Assembly (NCBI GenBank): GCA_018417955.1
Contig: JACTVC010000012.1
Coordinates: 372,001 to 436,000, forward strand
Source: Laccaria trichodermophora
Taxonomy: Eukaryota > Basidiomycota > Agaricomycetes > Agaricales > Hydnangiaceae
DNA: 64,000 bases
Direction of reading: 5' to 3'
Part shown: positions 1-7,927 of the stretch, in pieces
Layout: every line of letters starts with the position of its first letter
How positions within the stretch are numbered: position 1 is the first letter of the stretch
Program-made: the position numbers and the translations under genes
Notes under the pieces: model-generated
The model's input: only the letters and a program-made list of their open reading frames with translations
Databases searched by the model: none
Told to the model about the DNA's origin: nothing

Positions 1-154
1 AAAGATATACCTTGTTCTATTGAACTATTCTAAACCACACCTTATAATAAAAACCCAATTTTGAACGAAAACTCTTGAGACTTAAACCTAAGAAGACAAA
101 AGTGGTATTTCTTAATACCAAAGGCCCTCGAACTCTTGCACCGAGATTGTGATA

Positions 155-181
155 GTGTGTGTGTGTGTGTGTGAGTGAGTG
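155..181. repeat. GT microsatellite at the LINE 3' side
   Basis: A run of GT dinucleotides followed by GAGT repeats. On the minus strand it follows the truncated LINE ORF2 by about 10 bases and reads as a CA-rich tail. LINEs often end in simple repeats, so this may be the true 3' tail of a shortened element, or a chance microsatellite at a deletion joint. Bases 1-154 show nothing recognisable. Confidence 0.6.
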
Positions 182-190
182 TTAGGTGTT

Positions 191-964
191 TTAGGGTTTT
201 CCCCCGACGCGCTTGATCCTTGTTTGCGTGTTTCGCACTTTCACGTTCATCCCCGTGCAAAGCGTATCATCGCATCGAATGATGAGGTCGTGAGCGTTTT
301 CTGTGCACCACACGTTGTCAGGGTGTGAGTATTTCTTGGTGACCATATGCTCCAGTGTTGGTTGACCTTTCGGTAAGGCCATCTTCAAGTTCAGATCTGC
401 AAGTACCTCTATTAGCTTCCCTGCATCGTCCAACGCCCTTGGCATGAAGAGCCTGTTGTCTGTCTCCTCATCCCACATCGGGTGGTGTCTGTTGAAATCG
501 CCTGCCCATAGTAGGTGGTCGTCCTCCCTCGATAAGACCTCAGCGCGGTTTGTGCGTATGAACTCACGGACCACGCGTAAGGTCCTAGAGTGGGCGCAGT
601 CATTGTAGATGTTAATTATCATGAGTCGTCCGTATATGCCGGCCATTTGTATCGTCACTGCATCATTCGTTCCCGGCATGTTCATTATCTTCCATGAGCT
701 GGTCGCTAGGTCTGAGCTGACCCATGTTGTCCCCCTCGTCGTTGGTGCTTCGTCCTTGTATCGATCAACCGGTGTGACTGCTATGTAACCGTTTGGCATC
801 CGAATGTTGCCCATTGCTGTCACGTGAGGTTCCTGTATCAGAATGACGTCCCACTCTTTCTTCGAGATCCTGTTGTAGATTTCTAGGTGCGCTTTCGAGG
901 ATTTGTTTAGATTGATTTGGAGTATTCGTAGTCTTGTCGGCAATGGATCTAGTTGTTCAGACAT
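191..964 (-). CDS. LINE ORF2 fragment: apurinic endonuclease-like domain only
   Basis: A 257-residue product starting MSEQLDPLPTRLRIL. It has the order of an endonuclease/exonuclease/phosphatase (EEP) domain: an INLNKS segment with the metal-site Asn, IQEPH with the catalytic Glu, and AGDFNRHH with the Asp-x-Asn pair. In the LINE this domain nicks target DNA to prime reverse transcription. The usual C-terminal Ser-Asp-His motif is absent: after HDLIIRCDD the sequence becomes unlike the family and stops. Complete ORF2 proteins run to over 1000 residues, so the reverse transcriptase is missing. The ATG lies inside the end of ORF1. As it stands the protein should be inactive. Confidence 0.75.
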   Translation of the reverse strand: MSEQLDPLPTRLRILQINLNKSSKAHLEIYNRISKKEWDVILIQEPHVTAMGNIRMPNGYIAVTPVDRYKDEAPTTRGTTWVSSDLATSSWKIMNMPGTNDAVTIQMAGIYGRLMIINIYNDCAHSRTLRVVREFIRTNRAEVLSREDDHLLWAGDFNRHHPMWDEETDNRLFMPRALDDAGKLIEVLADLNLKMALPKGQPTLEHMVTKKYSHPDNVWCTENAHDLIIRCDDTLCTGMNVKVRNTQTRIKRVGGKP

Positions 965-2726
965 TAGTTATGGTCCGGGGGGTGGCACTATCAGTGGGGG
1001 GCGATTTGTTGCCCGAGGCAGGAGGGGCTTCTGGAGATTCTGGGTTAGGAAAGACGGGAGGGGGGGACTTAGCTACTGGAGGCGACGAGCGTTGGCTCGT
1101 CCGCGACTCTTTGGTGTACGGTCTTCCACCTGGAGCCGTGTTCTCGAAGCTAAGTTGCGTCTGTCGATACCTGCTCTTCTGTGAGCCCTGCTGGGCAGGG
1201 TTGATCTGGATCTCTGCTGGAGGAACTCGGCGCCCCTGCGATGGATAGGATGGTGACCATGTCCATGATTCCCTCGCTGGGAAGAAGGGGAGATTGTTTG
1301 CCGGGTCCCTGGCATTGAGATCTTCAACCTTCCTAAGGAACGTTGGGCATTCGCGATCCCAACTTGTGTGGTCGCGTGTCCTGCATGAAGTACAGTAAGT
1401 AACACCTTGCTGTGTGCACCTACTGGTCCAATGGTCCCGTCCTCCACAGGTGCCACATACGTTCACCTCTTTGCTCGTGATGGTGCACTCCGAGGCAATG
1501 TGGTCCCAGCCTTGGCACTTGAGGCATCGAATCGGTTCTTTCTTGCATTTGGCGACTGAAACTCTCTTGTGACAGATCGTTAAGCCGTTTACTATCGCTC
1601 GATTTGCTGAGTCGGCGTCCGAAAAGGTGACTATGACGTGGGTGAAGCGCTGGTCCACCCTTCGTCGCGTCGGGGGTTTGATCCACCTTAACTTGGCGAT
1701 ACTTCCTTCTGGTATGTTGTTGATCTCCTCGATTTCCTTTCTATCCTTTTTGCTGCCGGTGTCGAGGCTCAATGGGACGTAGTACGCGATGACGTTGTAA
1801 GACCTCTTCTTGAACGAGGCCTCAGCTTCCCCCAGTTCTCGCAGAAAGGTCTCCACGTTCTCCTTGGAGGCCAGCCATGCCGCGCCTTCGTCTGTGACCA
1901 TCTCGACCAGGATGCCGCTGTTTTGTATCTTCAGGGCCGACCTAACTCTGTGCTTCTGTGCTGTCGCCTTGCTCATTGCCTCCGAGAACTTGCCCACTAG
2001 AACCGTGTTGGCGCAGTCCGCAAGGCTGGAGCCCTTGGGTAAGTCGATCAGCGACTGACGCTGTCTAATGTTCTCCTTCGCAGCTAGTCGTGGGTTAGCG
2101 TCCATTGGCGCCCCAGGAGTTACCCTGTTCAGTGCGTCCCTGTATGGCGCGCTGCCTTGATTGCTCGCCTGCTGTTGGGTCACCTTCTCTGTTGCTTCTG
2201 TCAGGTCCTTCGTTTTCCTCTCCAGCATTGCCATCTTTTTCTCCACATCCTCCATGATCTTCTCCCTCAGTCCCTCCATGTACTCCTTCAAATCCTTTGT
2301 TACCTCTTCAAACTGTGCGTTTGCGATGTCTCTGATAGATTCTGCTACCTCGGAGAGCTCGAGCTCCTTCAGCAGGTAGGCTACTGACCGAACCGCGTTG
2401 ATTGCCTGCAGTCCGATACCTGGAAGCGCCGCCGCCTGGAAGAGGGCCAAGGAGAGCCTGTCCAGGGTGAGTGGTGCGCCTCTTGGAATCATGAGCAGCC
2501 ATTCCTCAAGGAATTCCCTTCCTTTCTCTGCATCTCCTATCTCTTGGCTATCTTCATCAATCTCCGCCACTGCTCTCGCCCTTGTCCTTCTTTCCTGCAC
2601 TTCCTGTACTTCCTGAACTTCTGGCTCCACAGTGACGGATCGACTTTGTCGAGCGGTCGTCGTCGTCGTTTTGCCTTTTAGTGCCGAGGTCGTCTGACTC
2701 TTTGACCTCCCTCCGGGCCCAGACAT
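957..2726 (-). CDS. LINE ORF1 (Gag-like RNA-binding protein)
   Basis: A complete 589-residue frame from ATG to TGA. The N-terminal part is basic and low in complexity. About residues 130-190 are rich in Glu, Lys and Met with heptad-like spacing, a likely coiled coil for multimerisation. Near residues 405-465 are three adjacent zinc knuckles (CLKCQGWDHIASEC, CGTCGGRDHWTSRC, and CTSC with a longer spacing), as in Tad/I/R1-type ORF1 proteins that coat element RNA. The tail is rich in Pro and Ser. The frame is intact although ORF2 is broken. The stop overlaps the ORF2 start by eight bases. Confidence 0.8.
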   Translation of the reverse strand: MSGPGGRSKSQTTSALKGKTTTTTARQSRSVTVEPEVQEVQEVQERRTRARAVAEIDEDSQEIGDAEKGREFLEEWLLMIPRGAPLTLDRLSLALFQAAALPGIGLQAINAVRSVAYLLKELELSEVAESIRDIANAQFEEVTKDLKEYMEGLREKIMEDVEKKMAMLERKTKDLTEATEKVTQQQASNQGSAPYRDALNRVTPGAPMDANPRLAAKENIRQRQSLIDLPKGSSLADCANTVLVGKFSEAMSKATAQKHRVRSALKIQNSGILVEMVTDEGAAWLASKENVETFLRELGEAEASFKKRSYNVIAYYVPLSLDTGSKKDRKEIEEINNIPEGSIAKLRWIKPPTRRRVDQRFTHVIVTFSDADSANRAIVNGLTICHKRVSVAKCKKEPIRCLKCQGWDHIASECTITSKEVNVCGTCGGRDHWTSRCTQQGVTYCTSCRTRDHTSWDRECPTFLRKVEDLNARDPANNLPFFPARESWTWSPSYPSQGRRVPPAEIQINPAQQGSQKSRYRQTQLSFENTAPGGRPYTKESRTSQRSSPPVAKSPPPVFPNPESPEAPPASGNKSPPTDSATPRTITNV

Positions 2727-2883
2727 GTTCTGAGCTGGTTTTCGATAGCTTTAATACTAGTATTGAGTGTGAAATTTTGTACGTAGACCAGGATTGTGCT
2801 TCGATATCGACGAGTCGCCCAAAAGATTTCGGGGTCCTAGTCGGGGTGCCACGTGGTTCCGGTCCAAGAAGATTTCTCAGGAA

Positions 2884-4024
2884 GTGCGTATTTCCGTTTC
2901 CTGACCCTCGCATAAAACGCTGACCTCTGTGTCCATTTTTGGCTCCCAGCTCGTGCGTATTTCCGTTTCTCAACCCTTGCATAAAATGCTGACCTCTGTG
3001 TCCATTTTTGGCTGTCAGGACGTGCGTATTTTCGTTTCTCGACCCTTGCATAAAATGCTGACCTCTGTGTCCATTTTTTGGCTTTCAGGACGTGCGTATT
3101 TCCGTTTCTCAACCATTGCATCAATCCCTTACCTGGTCTTTGTCGTTCCATTTTTGCCTTTCAGGACGTGCGTATTTCCGTTTGTCGACCCTCACATCAA
3201 ACGCTGACCCGGTCTGTTTCCATTTTCGCCTTTCAGGATGTGCGTATTTCTGTTTCCTGACGCTTGCATCAAACGCTGACCCGGTCTCTTTCCATTTTCG
3301 GCGTTCAGGAAGTGCATATTTCCGTTTCCTGACCCTCGCATAAAACACTGACCTCGTGTCCATTTTTGGCTCCCAGTTCATGCGTATTTCTGTTTCTCGA
3401 CCTTTGCATCAAATGCTGACCTGGTCTGTGTCCATGTTTGCCTCTCAGTGGGTGCGTATTTCCATTTTCTGACCCTCGCATCAAATGCTGACCTGGTCTG
3501 TGTTCGTTTTTACCTTTCAGAACGTGCGTATTTCTGTTTCCTGACCCTCGCATAAAACGCTGACCTCTGTTTCCATTTTCGTTTTTCAGGACATGCGTAT
3601 TTCCATTTCCTGATTCTTGCATCAAACACTGACCTGGTATATGTCCGTCTTCGCTTCTCAGCCCGTGCGTATTTTCGTTTCCTGACCCTTGCATCAAACA
3701 CTGAGCTGGTCTATTTCCATTCTTCGACTCTCAGAGAGTGCGTATTTCCGTGTCCTGACCCTCGCATAAAACGCTGACCTCTGTGTCCATGTTTGCCTCA
3801 CAGTTCGTGCGTATTTCCGTTTCTCGACCCTTGCATCAAACGCTGACCTGGTCTGTGTCCATTCTTCGACTCTCAGAGAGTGTGTGTTTCTGTTTCATGA
3901 CTCTCACATCAAATGCTGACCTGGTCTGTGTCCATTTTCGCCTCTCAGCCTGTGCGTATCTCCGTTTTCTGACCCTTGCATCAAATGCTGACCTAGTGTA
4001 TGTCCATTTTCACCTTTCAAGTCA
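2884..4024 (-). repeat. Sixteen tandem 68-76 bp monomers upstream of LINE ORF1
   Basis: The motif GTGCGTATTTCCGTTT recurs at 2884, 2953, 3022, 3092, 3168, 3240, 3312, 3380, 3452, 3524, 3593, 3665, 3738, 3807, 3880 and 3952, giving steps of 68 to 76 with 69 and 72 most common. There are two monomer types: a 69 bp type with ATAAAA and GACCTCTG, and a 72 bp type with ATCAAA and GACCTGGTCTG. The array lies directly upstream of ORF1 in the element's orientation, the position of promoter monomers in mouse L1. Most steps are multiples of three and several minus-strand frames stay open for 80-160 codons, so degenerate protein repeats are an alternative reading. Confidence 0.9.
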
Positions 4025-4426
4025 GCCAAGGGGAATCCACGATGGGGGCAATTGACAGCATCATAATCTTGAGAAAAAGAGGGTTGCGTAAAATTCTCTC
4101 CAATTTTCTAACCTTTGTTCAATTGTTTCAAATTTGTGGTATTGAATTTTTTGACGCCAGTGCTTCGACACTCAAAAGTCGTTTTTGTTTTTTGTTTTGA
4201 CTCGGAATGTTGGTAGAGTCCGGTGTATAATAAATCCCATGCATCTATCTATCTATCGCTACAGATATGATATCAATGAGGGGTATAAATGAAGACTGGT
4301 AAAACCAAGCTGTGCATCCGTCTCTGCGTCCTACGCACACCTAGACCAACCACAAATCACACACTCCTGCCTTCACCCGTTCGCACTTTGAACGTAAACC
4401 TCCCCCCCCTCTCCTCGCCCCTAGCA
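4025..4426. other. Intergenic stretch, including a copy of the 3' flank of RCE1
   Basis: No gene is supported. From about 4200 the sequence resembles 5935-6210, the flank just downstream of authentic RCE1: a segment with CGGAATGT, an ATCT microsatellite near 4245, a GATATGATATCAATGAGG stretch and then C-rich DNA. It is the outer part of the first RCE1 tail duplicate. Confidence 0.6.
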
Positions 4427-4675
4427 CTAATGCCAATACAAACTCCCCTCAGCGCTCCCTGCCGTCCACCTCGGAAGAACATACACAAACCCCAGTACAC
4501 CACATAAGCCGATATAATGGCTACAAATGCAAGTCGTCATCCTTCATTCACACCAAAAAAAAAACAGCAAAAAGAAACTCACCCCCCCTCCTATCCCTAA
4601 ACATCCCCAACTCCCACCCCAAATCCGGCACCCCCATCACATTACAAAATATATGAGCACTGATGGGTGGAAGAG
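4427..4675 (-). pseudogene. Partial copy 1 of the last two RCE1 exons
   Basis: The last exon (stop, Leu-Tyr-Trp end and membrane segment) and the previous exon with HIFCNVMGVPDLGWEL are nearly identical to authentic RCE1 at 6211-6520, including the intervening intron with its GTGAGT donor. Similarity ends abruptly upstream of the codons for PPISAH, where unrelated sequence starts. The glutamate and first histidine catalytic motifs are absent, so no functional protease could be made. The high similarity of both intron and exon points to recent DNA-level duplication, not a processed copy. Confidence 0.75.
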
Positions 4676-4868
4676 TTAAATACCATAAGTCTAGATATAT
4701 ATAAGTGTACTGACCAAGTTTTAGAGGCACAGGACACGCCGTTGTCACTGCACCTGGTGTTGACACTCTTGCAGCATAGTGGACAATGCCAGTAAACAAA
4801 GCCAAACTTCGGGACCTACGTCAATCCGTGGCTTCACAGACCAAGATGGCATTTACGTTGAAGCGTTG

Positions 4869-5039
4869 AAGCCCTGTTCGATTCGGGGACTGAGTGGTCC
4901 ACAAATTCCATCAACTAAGTTTTTTTTTGTAAAATCTTTAGTCCCATTGAAGGTTCTTGTTTGTTCTATGTATAAGGTCCAATCATTCGGAATGTCAGAG
5001 TTCTGTGTATACTATAATATAAATCCTGTGCATCTATCT
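4869..5039 (+). repeat. Short dispersed repeat, copy 1 (paired with 5818-6004)
   Basis: Starts GCCCTGTTCGATTCGGGGAC and ends near ATAATATAAATCC followed by ATCT units. A second copy lies just downstream of authentic RCE1 at 5818-6004. Each copy precedes an RCE1 tail segment, so it appears to be part of the duplicated unit. It could be a SINE remnant, since the upstream end of copy 2 is near a tRNA-like box, but this is not established. Confidence 0.6.
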
Positions 5040-5152
5040 CGTGCCTTTGCATTGCCTCTGCAAGCGACACCTGCAATGCGCACCTAGACCAACGCGCGCC
5101 ACCCTCACCCGTCCGCACCTCCGACAATGCCCTCCTCCTCACCCCGACCCAA

Positions 5153-5440
5153 CTAACGCCAATACAAACTCCCCTCAGCACTCCCCGCCGTCCACCTAGG
5201 AAGGACATACACTGCAAACTCCAGCACACCAACCACATATGCCAATAAGTATAATAGTAGCTACAAAAATGAGGGGGGTCAGAAACAGTTTTTTTTTTTT
5301 TCAAAGGGGATGAAGTCCAAAAGCGCCTCAAAAACGACGCCAAATTCAATCTAAAACCCGGGATGCGTTGAAGAAGAAAAAACTCACCCAACGAGCTCCA
5401 CCCCCCTAGTTAACCTTCCCAACTCCCACCCCTGTGAATA
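5153..5440 (-). pseudogene. Partial copy 2 of the last two RCE1 exons, more decayed
   Basis: The final exon (membrane segment and LeuTyrTrp end) and part of the penultimate exon encoding the GWELG end can be aligned with authentic RCE1. The copy has more substitutions than copy 1, a poly-T insertion near 5290 and an altered donor region, and its end of similarity is near the tandem 137 bp repeat. It has no catalytic motifs. Being more diverged, it may be an older duplicate than copy 1. Confidence 0.65.
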
Positions 5441-5680
5441 TGGGGTAGGTCAAAGGCAACCTTCACCCAATTCTTTCAAAATTGCGGTATTGAGATTTTT
5501 CATTCCCGATCTAGTTCAAGTCGAGCTGGTGAGCTCCACCCCCTAGTTAACCTTCCCAACTCCCACCCCTGTGAATGTGGGAGGCTCAAAGGCAACCTTT
5601 GCCCAATTCTTTCAACGTTGCGATATTGAGATTTTTCATTCCCGATCTAGTCCAAGTCGAGCTGGCAACGTTTAGCGCCG
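5406..5680. repeat. Tandem duplication of about 137 bp (two units)
   Basis: CTAGTTAACCTTCCCAACTC begins at 5406 and again at 5543, and both units continue through a GAGATTTTTCATTCCCGATCTA segment to a CAAGTCGAGCTGG end. The left edge of each unit is the GWELG-coding part of an RCE1 tail copy, so the tandem was formed after that tail was copied. Confidence 0.8.
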
Positions 5681-5817
5681 GTACATACTTGATCACATTA
5701 CGCGCATTATCCTTGCAAGACTCGGTAGCGTAGTGGTTATCGTAGAACATATTTGAATCTCCAGCTCGGGTGTTTTTGAACGCTGCTGCCGGGTTGTGCA
5801 TGGCATTTACGTTCAAA

Positions 5818-6004
5818 GCCCTGTTCGAATCGGGGACCGAGTGGTCAATTGATTCCATGAACTCAGATTTTTTTGTAAGAGTAAGTATACTTAGATCTGG
5901 CTATCCATTGAAGGTTCTTATTCGTTCGATACTCGAGTATGGTCAATGGCTCGGAATGTCAGAGTTCTGTGTATACTATAATATAAATCCCGTGCATCTA
6001 TCTA
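5818..6004 (+). repeat. Short dispersed repeat, copy 2 (paired with 4869-5039)
   Basis: Similar to 4869-5039 from GCCCTGTTCGAATCGGGGAC through the ATAATATAAATCC end and the ATCT microsatellite. It lies immediately downstream of the RCE1 stop codon and is probably the source of the copy nearer the window start. Confidence 0.6.
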
Positions 6005-6210
6005 TCTATCGCTACAGATATGATATCAATGAGGGGTATAAATGACGAATGGTAAAACCTAGCCGTCCATCCGTCCTCTCCTCGTCCTGACCTCGCACAC
6101 ACACTCCCAAAACCCACGCGTCCAAAAATCCTCATCCGCGTTACTTTCCCAGATCGACCTCGAGCTCACCCGTCCGCACCTCCGACACAACCCTCATACC
6201 CGCCCTAGTA

Positions 6211-7710
6211 CTAATGCCAATACAAACTCCCCTCAGCGCTCCCCGCCGTCCACCTCGGAAGAACATACACGAACCCCAGCACACCAGCCACGTAGGCTGA
6301 TATAATAGCTACAAAAACAATGTGAGATCAGTAACCGGTTTTCTGAAGAAAAAGAAGGACGAAAGAGGAGGAGGGAAAAGCGCAGTCCAACGTCCTCGCC
6401 TTTCCTCCATATATATAGGCAGAAAAAAAAACTCACCCCCCCTCCTATCCCTAAACATCCCCAACTCCCACCCCAAATCCGGAACACCCATCACATTACA
6501 AAATATATGAGCGCTGATGGGTGGAAGGATGGATGCGGTGCGGAGGAAGAGAAAGGAGGTGTGGAAGCCGAAGAGGGAGGTGTATGTTAGTTGGAATACT
6601 GTGCGTTTCTTTTCGTTAGCGCTGTCAACGAAGGGGAAGAGGGGCGAAGGGGGGGACGAACGGGAAGTGAATAGGGCGCGTTTCAAAGCGGAGGGAGTGC
6701 GCCCGTAGCGGTTGTAGGTGTCCCATGCGTGGTGGACGTGTGCTGCGAGTGTGTGTCTGTTAGGACGAAAGAGAAGAAAGAAGAGAACGCACCCAACCCA
6801 AAAGCCAAGGGCGCCAAAAAGATCATTTTGAGCGTTGATGCGCCGGAGAGGTGGTAGACTGATAAGATGCATGCTCTGAATACTATTTCTTCTGTTATTG
6901 GGGCCTTGTTTGTGTTAGTTGAAATGCACAGAAGGAAGGGGAAGGGAAGGAAAGAAGGAATCGAAAGGGAAAGGAAAGGAAGGTGATGGAAAGTAAGGAA
7001 AGGTATAAGCGAAACAAAGGCCACGGAAAGGAACGAAAGAAAACTTGAAAAGAAAGAAAAGCAAAGAAACCAAACCAAAAAAAAAAAACAAAGAAGAAAA
7101 GGCAGCAAACGAAAGAAAAAAAGCGAACACTCACAATAACATAATTCCTAACCCCAACAAGCGTACAAAACCTCCTCGTAACATGATTCTCCCACACCCA
7201 GTTCCTCTGAAACGGGAGTTGACCGCCTAGATAGCCTGAGAAGAGGGGTCCAAGGAAGAGGGTGGGCGTTATTAGATGCGGTAGGATCTCTTCTAGCTTT
7301 AAAGAGGGCAAAGAGAAGGAGAAGCCGAGGAGGAGGAGGGTTCGTGAGAGGGCGGTTGGGAGGGTCTTTGTTCGTTGTTAGCTTGGAAAGGGGGGGAAGG
7401 GGAATGAACGTACGGTCCATGAGAACCCAAGATTAGCCCAGATAATGCCCATGAAGATGGAACAGCAGAGGGTGGTGGCAAAGCTTACGGCCAAGAGACG
7501 AGCGCGGATGACGTCGGGGTCGTCTCGCCATCTTTCGGAGTGTTCTTTTTCTCTTGCTCTGTTGGTTGTGGTTGTGGTGGTGGAGGAGGAAGAGAAGGAG
7601 AGACGAGAGTGTTTGGAGATGTAGAGGGATCCTACGTAGGTTAAGCTGAAGAGGAGGGAGAGGAGGTGCGCGGAGGTGGTGTTGAGTGTTAGTGTGGGTG
7701 GTGTGGACAT
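6211..7710 (-). CDS. RCE1: CAAX prenyl protease 2 (Rce1 type II CAAX endopeptidase)
   Basis: This is a membrane protease of the endoplasmic reticulum that removes the last three residues from prenylated CAAX proteins such as Ras and fungal mating factors. Exon 1 (7710-7414) has a membrane segment, SLYISKHSRLS and RDDPDVIRARLLAV, the fungal Rce1 opening. A second exon (about 7360-7120) includes LPFQRNWVWENHVTRR. The third (about 6909-6795) has ITEEIVFR with the catalytic glutamates and arginine. The fourth (about 6745-6440) has HVHHAW with the first catalytic histidine and HIFCNVMG with the second His-x3-Asn motif. The last exon ends in a membrane helix and stops at 6211. The spacer between the second and third exons is long (about 200 nt) and purine-rich. 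The frame is intact across all exons. It is divergent from the monooxygenase gene, and its 3' end has been copied twice downstream. Confidence 0.9.
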
Positions 7711-7927
7711 GGTTTTGGTTTGGTTTATCTGGGCAAGCGGGTTATATACCTTTATAAAGAAGAAAAGGTCAATGCACGGGACAATAAAGTGGTATACCTT
7801 TTGTCACCGTGCCACGTGAGCGTAATCTCAATGACGTTTCATGCACCGATACACATCGGAAGTGCAATGGGCTTCACAAATTTACGACCCGGAAGCATTA
7901 TTCTACTACGACGAGTAGTATGATCCC
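7711..7927. promoter_or_regulatory. Divergent promoter region between RCE1 and the monooxygenase gene
   Basis: Only 217 bases separate the two opposed ATG codons, so the promoters and leaders must lie here. There is an AT-rich TTATATACCTTTATAAAG segment near 7741 that could serve as a TATA-like element for either gene, and a CACGTGAG E-box-like site near 7812. Assignment to either gene is inferred. Confidence 0.45.

Larger units (their letters stand above)
155..4024 (-). mobile_element. Tad-like non-LTR retrotransposon (LINE), lacking reverse transcriptase
   Basis: Minus-strand order is: tandem monomers (4024-2884), a short leader, ORF1 with three zinc knuckles (2726-957), and ORF2 beginning with an endonuclease domain (964-191). 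The ORF1/ORF2 organisation and CCHC knuckles match the Tad1 group of fungal LINEs. ORF2 stops after about 257 codons, before the last endonuclease motif, and no reverse transcriptase follows. Both remaining frames are free of stops, so the copy is not old. Loss of the 3' half with the 5' half intact is the reverse of ordinary LINE 5' truncation. The outer ends and any target duplication could not be fixed. Confidence 0.75.

Noticed and set aside
181..201. TTAGG/TTAGGG-like sequence suggesting a telomere
   Set aside because: Only one or two irregular units occur, next to a microsatellite; no array as at a fungal chromosome end.
2837..3697. Repeat proteins read from the tandem monomers
   Set aside because: Several frames are open at once because units are mostly multiples of three and low in stops; steps of 68, 70, 73 and 76 break every frame. 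Kept as a note in the repeat entry only.
5725..5790. tRNA-like sequence with TAGCGTAGTGG (box A-like) and TTTGAATC
   Set aside because: No cloverleaf can be drawn, the spacing of the box B-like part is too short and acceptor pairing is absent. It might be a decayed tRNA-derived SINE head, but it is not annotated as a tRNA.
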